Assembly: GCA_002887195.1 (NCBI GenBank)
Contig: PJAB01000498.1
Coordinates: 1 to 25,215, forward strand
Reading direction: 5' to 3'
DNA length: 25,215 nt
Source of the DNA: Chrysochromulina parva
Lineage: Eukaryota; Haptophyta; Prymnesiales; Chrysochromulinaceae
Position 1 is the stretch's first letter. The number at the start of each line of letters is the position of its first letter. Below the pieces are notes generated by a model. That model was not told where the DNA came from. It saw only the letters and a program-made list of their open reading frames with translations, and did no database searches. Positions 16,448 to 24,839 of the stretch are shown here, piece after piece. The position numbers and the translations under genes are program-made.

Positions 16448-18507
16448 ATGTTTATCGGCTACCGTCGGCTTCTGAATCCACTCTCTCTCGCACACCGGAG
16501 GACCAGGGCCAGTGCCGCCATGGCTGCCGGCAGCGCCAGAGCCGTGCCGACCGCGGTCGCCAGCCGTGTCGACATGGGGCTCGTTGAGCACATCGCCGAG
16601 ACCTCGCTCGCTCGCATCTTCTCGATCTACGAAAAGCATGGCGACGCCGACTACATCGGCGAGCCGGTCTCGACCACAGAGCACTCGGTTCAGGCCTTCT
16701 TGGTCGCGCGCGAGGCGTGCGAGAGTGCCGAAGCGCAGGTCGCCTGCCTGCTGCACGACATCGGCCACCTGTGTGGCTTTGAGGCTGGCTTCGAGCCAGC
16801 GATGGACGGCTGCGGCACGGTTGACCACGAGGGCGTCGGCGCGCGCTTCCTCGGCGCGCTGGGCTTCCCCGAGTCGGTGGCGTACCTGGTGCACCAGCAC
16901 GTCAACGCCAAGCGCTACCGGTGCGCGCGCGAGCCCGACTACTACCTTCAGCTGAGCGACGCTAGCAAGACGACGCTACGCCATCAGGGCGGACCGTTCA
17001 CAGAGGCCGAGTACGCAGTTCACAGTGATAGAACGCGCGCTCCTGCGCACGCCCTCGCTCTGACGATGATGGCGGCTCCAACCGGGTCCTCTTGCGCAGG
17101 TGCCTCGCCGTGGAGGCGGAGCCGTTGTGGCCAACTGTGCTTCGCATGCGGACGTACGACGACCAAATTGCGCCTGATTGCGCCTGATTGCGCCTCATAG
17201 CCTCTGAGTGCGTGTGAGCGCGCCCCTCATCAGGTACGACGAGGCCGCCAAGAGGACACCACCCACCAACCTGCTCGTCACGGCGTTCCGAGACGAGCTC
17301 AAGGCCGTACTGTTGAAGGGCATCGCCGAGCGTCTCGAGAGCGGAGCAGCAGGTGGCGGCGGCGGCACGGCGGCGGCGGGGAGGGGAGGGGAGCGGTACC
17401 CGATGAGTGCGTACGCGCACAGTTACGTCCTCTCCGACGAGCAGCGGCGCGCGTGGGCTAAAGATGGATCGCTCGCACTGCGTGGCATCCTCCCTGTCGA
17501 GGTGATGGCCACTGATGAGCAGTGATGAGCTGAGATTACTTAGGATCGCCTCTTGGTCTCCCCCGACATGACTGAGTGCGCCCGATTGCATCATCTGATG
17601 GCGTCCCTCATCAGGTGGCTGCGCGGCTCTCGGCCATGGCAGACGATCTCACCTCGTTGCCAACGGGCCACAGCGCCGAGTCGGGCGAGCACCCTTGGAT
17701 GGTACACCACGAGCGATCCGCCCACGACGGCGCGGTTCGCATCTGCCGCGTCGAGAACTTTTGCTATCACAAGCCCGCGTGGGCAGAGCTGTGCTTCGGC
17801 ATCGTGCAGGACTGTGTGAGCCAAGCATTTGGAGAGCCGGCGGTGCTCTTCAAGGATAAGGTGAACTACAAGGGGCCGGGCGGCGGCGGCTTCCTTCTGC
17901 ATCAGGTGCCTGTCAGTCGCTTGATTGCCATGGATTGCATCTGATTGTCTCTCTGATGGGCCGGCTTCAATCTGTTCCAGGATGACTTGACTTGACTTGA
18001 CTTGACTTGACTTGACTTGACTTGCTCCAGGATGCGACGGCGTACGCGACGGACGAGCTCGCATCTCGACATATCTCCGTCTCGATTGCCGTCGACTCGG
18101 CGACCCTCGAGAATGGACCGCTTGAGATCGCACCTGGCCGACACAGCGAGGGCATCTTGCCCAATCAGCATGGCGTGATCTCGCCCGAGCTCGAGGCTGC
18201 GATGGTCTTCGAGCCTGTTCTCGCCGTGCCGGGCGACATGGTGATGGCCACAGATGATCGCTGAGCCACTGATGGCCGCTGATGGCCACTGATGGCTCCC
18301 TCGCAGGTGCTGTTCGACTCGTACCTGCCCCACCGCTCCGCTCCGAACCACACGAACACCTGGCGCCGCTCAGCTTACCTCACGTTCAACGCGCGGAGCC
18401 AGGGTGACTTGCATGCCGCCTACTACGCGAAGAAGAAGCGGCTGATGCGCGAGGGCAAGGCGGGCTCGATCTCGATCACCAAGGACTTTGCCGGCGACGT
18501 CGTCTGA
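16448..18507 (+). CDS. HD-domain oxygenase (PhnZ-like) fused to PhyH dioxygenase (PhnY-like): predicted bifunctional phosphonate C-P cleaving enzyme
   Basis: Exons 16448-17010, 17100-17153, 17234-17501, 17615-17905, 18031-18240, 18307-18507 join in frame to 528 residues. The N-terminus is Arg-rich without acids up to about residue 40 (possible mitochondrial presequence). A second ATG at 16520 has the Kozak context GCCGCCATGG. Residues 50-212 are PhnZ-like: Y69-I-G-E72, H79, H103-D104, H107, H127, H151, D208. Compared with PhnZ (Y24, E27, H34, H58, D59, H62, H80, H104, D161 as I recall it), the spacing is identical except for two extra residues before H127. Residues about 275-528 are PhyH-like: metal ligands H391-x-D393 and H471, and R482 for 2-oxoglutarate. 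Bacterial PhnY hydroxylates 2-aminoethylphosphonate at C1; PhnZ cleaves the product to glycine and phosphate. The substrate here is inferred; a related phosphonate or MIOX-like substrate is possible. Confidence 0.85.
17011..17099 (+). other. HD-PhyH intron 1
   Basis: GTACGC...GCGCAG, 89 nt, splitting the codon of E188. Removing it joins GGPFTEAE to CLAVEAEPLWP, the expected PhnZ-type continuation. CTGAC serves as a possible branch site. Confidence 0.75.
17154..17233 (+). other. HD-PhyH intron 2, bounded by a 9-bp direct repeat
   Basis: 80 nt. GTACGACGA occurs at the intron start (17154-17162) and at the start of exon 3 (17234-17242). Inside are decamers GCGCCTGATT. Splicing restores the metal ligand D208 at the PhnZ spacing. 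Confidence 0.75.
17906..18030 (+). repeat. HD-PhyH intron 4 with TTGAC pentamer array and duplicated acceptor
   Basis: About eight CTTGA units at 17985-18024 lie between two copies of TCCAGGATG (17976-17984 and 18026-18034). The second copy is the real acceptor plus the first exon bases. Using the first would bring an in-frame stop within five codons. The intron separates H391-Q392 from D393 of the iron-binding HxD. Confidence 0.8.
18241..18306 (+). other. HD-PhyH intron 5 with GATGGCC decamers
   Basis: 66-nt GT-AG intron made largely of ACTGATGGCC-like units, the same family as GH127 intron 5. The intron is phase 0. Confidence 0.75.
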
Positions 18508-18789
18508 GTCGCGCTCGCGGACCTAACTTTTGTGACATAAGAGTCAGGTGGCACCTCGGAGGTGGGGCCGGTGTTGCACTCAGTGAGAAGGCCGTCCAGC
18601 GCCGCTCCTCGCACTCCGACTGTTACTACTGATCTGAAAAATCCGGCCCGGAATGGTGAAACACATGCAGTCCCGGATCCCGCGATCCCGCGTCGCCCGT
18701 ACGTCCGGGACTCGACTGGTCGGGACCCGGGACCCTCGGCGAACCATTACGTTTACGAGAGACTCCACACATGTAAACGCAATGTGTCT
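18508..18789. other. Convergent intergenic region
   Basis: Between the 3' ends of the fusion gene and the (-) methyltransferase gene. No gene was seen; GGGAC/GTCCC-rich words occur near 18670-18735. Confidence 0.4.
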
Positions 18790-19566
18790 TCATGTGACCG
18801 AATAGAACACCACATTGGGTATTGAGACGCTCGCAACTGCATCCAAAGGGCGGACGTCCAACCCGCGCCCAGCCGCAACCAGAGACAGAATGCGCGGCAG
18901 CTCGCGCTCTCCGTGGCGGTTCACCTGGTGGGAGAGGAGCATGATTGGACCCTCACTGCTACTGTGGCGCTCTCTGTGGCGCTCTCTGAGCTCAGCGAGA
19001 GTGTCGCACAGTGGCGGTAGCAACGGCAGTGAGTATGTGATGTCCGCACCCAGCACGAAGTCAAAGTGCTTGTCACCAGCCATCAGTCCCGCCACAGGCT
19101 CGCCCCACAGGTATTTGTGAGCATCGACCGTGGCGCCGCGGTAGAGGTGCGAGTGCCTTCGCGCGTTCAGTTTTGCCAGCGCAGTCTCGCCCTCACCACC
19201 ATCAGTCAGCAATACTCGGGAGGCACCGAGCGCGGCGGCAAAAATGCCGACGGCCCCAGCACCTGCACCGAGCTCGAGGACGCTACTCCCTTGCAGTTCT
19301 GGTTGCATGGATACGAGCAGCTGACACATTGCGGCTGCACCAGGCCACACTCGGCCGCCTGTACCGAGATTACCGGTCCAGCCAGGCGTCACCACATGGA
19401 GATTTGCGCCGCTCGGTAGTGATGGCAATTTTGAGTGTCGCATTTTGCTTCTCGAGGTTGACTCGTGTGAACGTTTTTGAACCAGTGCTGTGAACGGCGA
19501 CCGGGCGGGGCGCCGGGCGGTGCCGGTCCGGTGATGCCTGGTGCGTATTGTCAACGTGCGAGGCAT
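18790..19566 (-). CDS. Class I SAM methyltransferase, Methyltransf_16 (METTL21-like) family
   Basis: 258 residues from the ATG at 19566. Family features: GGRVWPGAAAMCQLL, then motif I VLELGAGAGAVGIFAAALGA, the acidic loop VLLTDGG, the LWGE motif, and motif DFVLGADITYSLPLLPPL with its conserved D-x-x-Y, followed by LLSHQVNRHGE. This layout is typical of METTL21/FAM86-type protein-lysine methyltransferases, which modify chaperones or translation factors. The first 41 residues are basic and acid-poor (MPRTLTIRTRHHRTGTARR), which could be a mitochondrial leader or non-native sequence. An alternative ATG at 19443 (MRHSKLPSL) would give 217 residues. The substrate cannot be read from sequence. Confidence 0.8.
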   Translation of the reverse strand: MPRTLTIRTRHHRTGTARRPARSPFTALVQKRSHESTSRSKMRHSKLPSLPSGANLHVVTPGWTGNLGTGGRVWPGAAAMCQLLVSMQPELQGSSVLELGAGAGAVGIFAAALGASRVLLTDGGEGETALAKLNARRHSHLYRGATVDAHKYLWGEPVAGLMAGDKHFDFVLGADITYSLPLLPPLCDTLAELRERHRERHSSSEGPIMLLSHQVNRHGERELPRILSLVAAGRGLDVRPLDAVASVSIPNVVFYSVT

Positions 19567-19783
19567 AAGAACCCACCTGTTCGCGCTGTCTCTGCGGCGT
19601 GGGCGCTGCAGCTGCCGTTGTAGTGTGTTTTAGCAATTGTGTTTTTGGTAGATCGTTAGCGGGGGGGCGGGGCGGGCGCGGTGCGACAGCTGTCTCCCGC
19701 GTCAAGATCGCCTGTGCATAAAATGCTTTCTACGAACGTGGCGCGGTACCCTCAACCCTGCACAAATCCGCTTAAAGGCACAC

Positions 19784-20601
19784 TTAAATGGTGCGACGCC
19801 TGTCGTCCAAGTCGTACTTGGTGTGCAGCGTGCGCATACGCTTGTCGAGGCCATCGAGCACTTTCGCCCAAGAGCGAAGTTCCTCGGCCAGCTGCTTTCC
19901 ATCAGACGGCAGGCCCGCGCGCTCGCACAATACGTCCCACTCAGGTGCCGCACGCACCGACATCAAGAAGGCCTTGCGAGCGACCCACCCGTGGAAGTCC
20001 GAGATCTCCTTATCGTAGGCGAGGGTGGTCTGCGCCATAAATGTCCCTGGCTCACCCAATCTGAAGTGGTTGTCCATCAGGCGCCTGGCCTCGAGATCGA
20101 ACAGACGCGCCCAGAACATGAGCCCGCGGCGCACCCAGAGGAGGCCCATTGCAGCTGATGGGTCGGCGAGGAGGCCACCCTTGCCGTGGATCGCCTTCTC
20201 AAGCTCGGATTCGAGCAGCGCACGCATCGATCGCGTCATCTTGCGCATCTTGGAGCGACTGCCTTTGGATGCAGCACCGATGAGGGATTTCCTAGCCTCT
20301 GCGTGAGCAACGGGCGCCGCCAGTGAGCAACCAAGGAGGCCTTCTTGTGCTTCGGGCGATTCGAGACCGGCCTCGCACCTTCAACTTTGTCGATGCAAAG
20401 GAGCACCTGCCGAATGGATCCTGCCGTGAAGACGCCAAAACGGCGCAGGAGCGCGCAATAAGCCAGCGTCGCGTCGGCGAAGGCCGACACGTCAACGTCA
20501 CCCTTCCCTACGGCGCATGCCTTAAAGCTGGCCGCCGACTTAGTGAGCGGCGATGCACGCGTGTGGACGCAAGCGAGCAGAGCGACGAGCACAAGTCGCA
20601 T
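19784..20601 (-). CDS. Glycolipid-transfer-protein (GLTP) fold lipid carrier with signal peptide, two exons
   Basis: Minus-strand exons 20601-20379 and 20298-19784, intron 80 nt (GTGCG...CGCAG), giving 245 residues. The first in-frame ATG (20601) opens a signal peptide, MRLVLVALLACVHTRA. The GLTP fold is recognised from FADATLAYCALLRRFGVF, CIDKVE, the LLWVRRGLMFW helix (Trp and Arg positions of the headgroup site), TLAYDKEISDFHGWVARKAF (conserved HGW) and SVRAAPEW. The family moves glycosphingolipids or ceramide-1-phosphate between membranes and is normally cytosolic, so the leader suggests a secretory, luminal or plastid pool. The N-terminal ~40 residues before the fold could be a plastid transit region. 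Exon joining is supported by phase and by the completed first helices. Confidence 0.8.
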
Positions 20602-20813
20602 TCGGACCAAGACCGGCGGAGTCGCACAGCGGAGCGGACGAATGTTTACTCAAGATATACATGTATGCGGTCGTTTCTTCCATCACTTCCGTCTCCTTGA
20701 ACACGAATTCTTAATTTCGCAGGTTGGGAATGCAAGTTTTGAATGTCCCCACAATCACAACTTTGCGTGGTGGACGCGTGTACGCTAGACCCTTGCGGGC
20801 GCTACGCGGTGCC

Positions 20814-21167
20814 ATGAACCAGCAGCAGCAGTGGATGCCCGACGGCTCGATTCCACCCCTACCACCGCCGTTGAGCATGCAAATCCCTCCCGGTATGCCT
20901 CCGGGCTTTCCGCCGCAGCAGCCGAGCCCGAACCTGTCTGGAGGCATGGAAGGGCTCTTTGCGGCACTCGCCAAGGCAGCCGGTGCCGGCATGCCGCCGG
21001 GTGGGTTGCTGGGTCTCGGCGGTGGTGGCGGTGGCGTCATCACGGGAGGAAGCGAGCAGCAACAGCAGCTCCTGCAGCAGCAGCAACAGCAGCAGCTGCT
21101 CATGCAGCAGCAACAGCAGCTCCTACTTCAACAGCAAGCTCAAGCCCGGGCGCAAGCCCAGGCGCAA

Positions 21168-21238
<71 letters not shown>

Positions 21239-22344
21239 ACAGCAGCAACAGCAGCAGCAGGCGCAGCAGCAGGCGCAGCAGGCGGCGCAGCAGCAGCAGC
21301 AGCAGCAGGCGCAGCAGCAGGCGCAGCAGCAGCAGCAGCAGCAGGCACAGGCAGCCTTGGGTGCCAGTGCCGAATCCGCGATCCCCGCCAAGCTCGATGT
21401 GCACCCGTTGATCGGCGAGTTTGCCTTTTTCGACGGCTCGTTTTATCTCGGCTTCTGGCGCGAGCAGGTCTGCCCCACCGCCGTGGAATACACCAACTTG
21501 CCTCCATGAATGCGGCGCACGTCCCTATGCCAGGCGGTTTGCCCGACAACTTGCAAGCCCAACTGACGCCTCGTGTGTGCTCCTCGTGTGTGCTCCTCGT
21601 GTGTGCGTCCTCGTGTGTGCGTCGTCGCAGGTGTTCCGCGGTCCCGAGGACCTGAATCCACTCGGAGCAACACAGGCCGCAGGCAACATGAAGAGCGGAG
21701 GAGGCAAGCCGGGTGTCTCTGACACTAACCTCGCTCGCTTCAGGGCGCCCGAGCAATGCCGGTACGGCGACCGGTGCCGGCACAAGCTCTCCTGCTCGCG
21801 CTTTCATGGGGTCGACCCGGCGATCCATGCTGTGAACTGCGCGTGTGAAGAGAGCCACTGCCCCAAAGGCCACCCGTTGCGCGCCGGGCGCGACCGCAAC
21901 ACGGACCAGAAGATGAGCGCCGCGGCCCAGCTGAGTGCCGCGGCCGCGGGCGCAGCGAACGTCGCGCGCCCCGGCGGGCTCTCTGCCGGTAAGCGGCCGC
22001 CGCCCTCATATGTCTGCGCCAAGTGCAAGGTGGCGGCCGATCACTATCTGAACGAGTGCCCTCAGAACTTATGCTTTCGGTGCGGTCAGCACGGGCACAT
22101 CGCGACGCACTGCACGAATGAGCGGCTGCCCGATGAGAAGCGTCGGACCATCCCGGAGCTCGCCAACGCCCCTGCAAGCGATCGTCTACGGGTGCGCTCC
22201 CTCGACGGACAATCTGACGACCCGACCGGGCGCAACGTGCAACCCCGCCTGAGCGGCACAGGCGGCGCCGCCGGCTTGCCGTGGTCGACAGATGCCGGGT
22301 CGGGGGCTGGTGGCGGCTTCGGATTTGACCCCTTTGGTCCGTGA
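20814..22344 (+). CDS. PolyQ protein with CCCH and CCHC zinc fingers (probable RNA-binding), two or three exons
   Basis: The ATG at 20814 (context GTGCCATGA) is preferred; 20730 is an in-frame alternative. The N-terminus is Pro/Met/Gly-rich, followed by a long Gln/Ala tract coded by CAG/GCG runs (about 21055-21350) and a short conserved-looking segment HPLIGEFAFFDGSFYLGFWREQ. The simplest model splices 21467 to 21631 (GTCTGC...GTCGCAG, phase 0). The second part has a CCCH finger C-X5-C-X5-C-X3-H (CRYGDRCRHKLSCSRFH), a second incomplete one (CACEESHCPKGH), a knuckle-like C-X2-C-X5-H-X4-C (CAKCKVAADHYLNEC) and a canonical zinc knuckle C-X2-C-X4-H-X4-C (CFRCGQHGHIATHC). The tail is Gly-rich, ending FGFDPFGP. 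It is probably an mRNA-binding or granule protein. The exon border around 21468-21630 is uncertain. Confidence 0.7.
21571..21627 (+). repeat. CTCGTGTGTG tandem repeats before the acceptor
   Basis: Four imperfect 13-16 bp units of CTCGTGTGTGC(TC) type, immediately upstream of the acceptor CGTCGCAG (21630). They support this stretch being intronic. Confidence 0.7.
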
Positions 22345-23766
22345 GAGCTGTGCAGTTGCATGCATACATGATCATCAACATCATCCCAGAGCGCCCGCGC
22401 CCGCCCAGCCGGCCTTGCCCTCGTCGCCCTGTGGGACCGCGGACGAGAAAACGGAGCGGGTCTTCGCTCTCCCGTTCAAGAACCACTTATCGGTAAATCA
22501 TTCCGCCCGGGCCGACGCGAGCGTGTACAGTGTACACTTTGCCGCGCGGCGCGAGAACCGACGTAACGGCGAGAACCGAGATGCGAGAAGTTTGAGAACG
22601 CGCGAGACCGACGGCGACTCGTAGTCGTACCGATGCGAGCGCCACGAGACTCGAGAGATAGAGGTTGTGAGGAGAGGTTCGCACAAGAAGGTCGCGGTGG
22701 AGGTGCCGTGCCGCGTGTGTCCGGCCGCGGTACGTTCGCGGTCGCGCGATCGCGATTCGCGGTTACTTTGCGCGCCGTGCTGGTATCGCGTCAGCCTCGG
22801 ATCCGACAGTCCGAGTCCCGGTCACGGCGCCGGCCGCGCGGCACCCCGTACCCGTAGAAAGACAAACGAGACGAAACTTGGCGCCTGTGCACTCAATGCC
22901 GGTGTAGAGTGGACCGCGATTTCCCAGTAAGTTCACAGATACTTACTCGTGTCTGCTCTCTCGTGTCTCGAGACTCATCCAGTTCCAGAATGAGAATCCA
23001 CGAAGCACGATCGCGGTTCGCGCGATCGACGATCGCCCGCCGCGATGTGTTCGCCGCAATTTGAGAATTTGCGGATCGCGTTGTGAATGGTTCAACCTCA
23101 GTCTCCGCAAGCCGTCAGTGTCAGCAACTCCCCTACAATGTACCGTTACAATGTTCTGTAGTGTTCACATGAACGATCCTCCTTGCGTGTTGAGAAGCCT
23201 CCGCGCGCCCCGAGCGTGCCCGCACACACGCGCCCTCAATCGCGCTCCGTGCTCCGTCGCTCTTCGTGCTCAATGTGCGTCGGTGCGATCGCTGCACGCG
23301 CACACCGTGCCGCCTTCGCACACGGAATCGACCGAGACCGCTCAGGTGCGTTCCTCCATGTGCCCCGCGGGCACTCCTGCATCTCCGTAGGGAGCACACA
23401 TGCGTCTCCCTTTGTCTCTCTCACGACTGTTGGTTTTTCCGCAGTCGCGCGCCGCCAACCAATCCGCCTCCTTCCCCTCTCCACTCCCGGGCGCGCTTTA
23501 CTGCCACGTGACTGCCCAATCCAGAGACCTTGAGCTGGGCTGCTTCTCTCGAGGGCATGCGACTCTCCGTTTGCGATGAGAGCTTCGGAGCCACGCGCCG
23601 CACGCGAGTCCCCTCAACCTTGCGGCACGCTGTAGGCTGTGCATGTCTACGCCAAGACACGTCAAGCGCCCTTCAAGCTTGCAGCCGCCTTGTGGTCCCA
23701 TATCTCCATGCTGCCGAATGCACGCATGCAGCCTATAAGCCTCTCTTCTTCTCTCTTGTTCGCAGG
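22345..23766. other. 1.4-kb region with no supportable coding gene; possible 5' UTR intron of the WD40 gene
   Basis: Only short frames, most without ATG. A strong donor word GTAAGT at 22927-22932 and a strong acceptor TTCGCAG ending at 23765, directly before GATGATC, could bound an 839-nt intron. The frame before the donor (about 22625-22926) encodes paired Cys motifs (CRVC...CAPC) and would join the WD40 frame, but it has no ATG. Inverted CG-rich words (GATCGCGG / GCGATCG) occur near 23006-23045. Confidence 0.35.
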
Positions 23767-24839
23767 ATGATCGCGACGCTCATCAACTGTGTAGCGGAGA
23801 ACGCCAGCGCCAACAGCGAAGAAGTCTTCTCGGTCACATTTTCCCCGGACGGGACCAAGATTGCCTCGGGATCGAAGAACGGGACGATCAAAGTCTGGGG
23901 TTCTGGTGCGCCGCGAGCCCTCAAATCGCCCCTCCTTGGCCAAAACTGACGCCTGCTGGCTTGTCTGGCAGGCGAACTGCAGCTGTTGAGCGAGAAGATA
24001 AACGCCCACAGCCACCACGTCATGTCGGTGGCGTTTTCCCCTGACGGGACCAAGATCGTGTCCGGATCGCACGACCAAACGATCAAAGTCTGGGATTCAG
24101 GTGCGCCGGAGCCCTCAAATCGCGCCTCCTTGGCCAAAACTGACGCCTGTTGGCTTGTCTGGCAGCAGACAAACTGGGGCTGCTGAGCGAGAAGATGAAC
24201 GCCCACAGCCAAGGCATCGATTCGGTCGCGTTTTCCCCCGAAGGGACCAAGATTGTGTCTGGATCGCGCGACGAGACGATCAAAGTCTGGGATTCGGGTG
24301 CGCCTTTGCCCTCAACATCGCCCCACCTTGGCCAAAACTGTGACGCCTGCTGGCTTGTCTGGCAGACAAGCTGGAACTGCTGAGCGAGAAGACGGATGCG
24401 CACAGCTTCGGGATCACGTCGGTGGCCTTTTCCCCGGACGGGACCAAGATTGTGTCGGGATCATTCGACAAGACGATCAAAGTCTGGGGTTCTGGTGTTG
24501 CTGTGCGAGCTCAAAATCGCCCCTCCTTGGCCAAAACTGACGCCTGCTGGCTTTTGTCTCGCAGGCGCGCTGGGGCTGTTGAGCGAGAAGACAAACGCCC
24601 ACAGCCACTATGTCATGTCGGTTGCGTTTTCCCCTGACGGGACCAAGATTGTTTCCGGATCTTTCGACACGACAATCAAAGTCTGGGATATCATCAATTG
24701 GTCTCGCAAAGATCACTTGATGTTCAACGTTACCACGCAGCAATTTGTCTTGCTGGTGCTGTGGCTGAACAAATACAGCATGAAGTTTCCTGATGATGTG
24801 CTTGATCTGCTCATCGAGGCTTGCTTGCGGATGCGCTAA
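23767..24839 (+). CDS. WD40-repeat protein, one repeat per exon, five exons
   Basis: Exons 23767-23905, 23972-24100, 24169-24297, 24366-24494, 24565-24839 join in frame to 266 residues. All introns are phase 1 GT-AG of 66-70 nt. Five WD40 repeats are visible, each with [15 protein letters not shown] followed by D-x-TIKVWD/G; repeats 2-5 are preceded by LLSEKxNAHS. Exons 2-4 are exactly 129 nt (43 residues). The C-terminal ~50 residues (after TIKVWD) form a helical tail with [21 protein letters not shown]. Five blades are fewer than the usual seven, so the propeller may close by oligomerising or by added repeats in other alleles. An upstream exon is possible because an acceptor-like CGCAG directly precedes the ATG. 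It likely acts as a protein-interaction scaffold; the partner is unknown. Confidence 0.8.
23906..24564 (+). repeat. Tandem exon-plus-intron units (195-197 bp) of the WD40 gene
   Basis: Donor-to-donor distances are 195, 197 and 197 bp. The four introns are close copies of each other (shared CTTGGCCAAAACTG and GACGCCTG, then TGGCTT...GTCT(G/C)GCAG), about as conserved as the exons, showing recent duplication of whole exon-intron units. Confidence 0.9.

Noticed and set aside
17591..18351. Open (-) frames over the PhyH exons that read SSQVKSSQVKSS
   Set aside because: These come from the intronic TTGAC pentamer array and reversed exons; no homology.
20831..21655. Poly-Ala and poly-Ser frames, and poly-Leu/poly-Cys frames on the other strand, across the CAG tract
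   Set aside because: These are the other readings of the CAG/GCG repeat. Only the Gln frame is flanked by protein-like sequence and joins the zinc-finger exon.
22633..22857. 74-codon Arg-rich frame with an ATG start
   Set aside because: Short, compositionally biased, overlapping another open frame and without recognisable motif.
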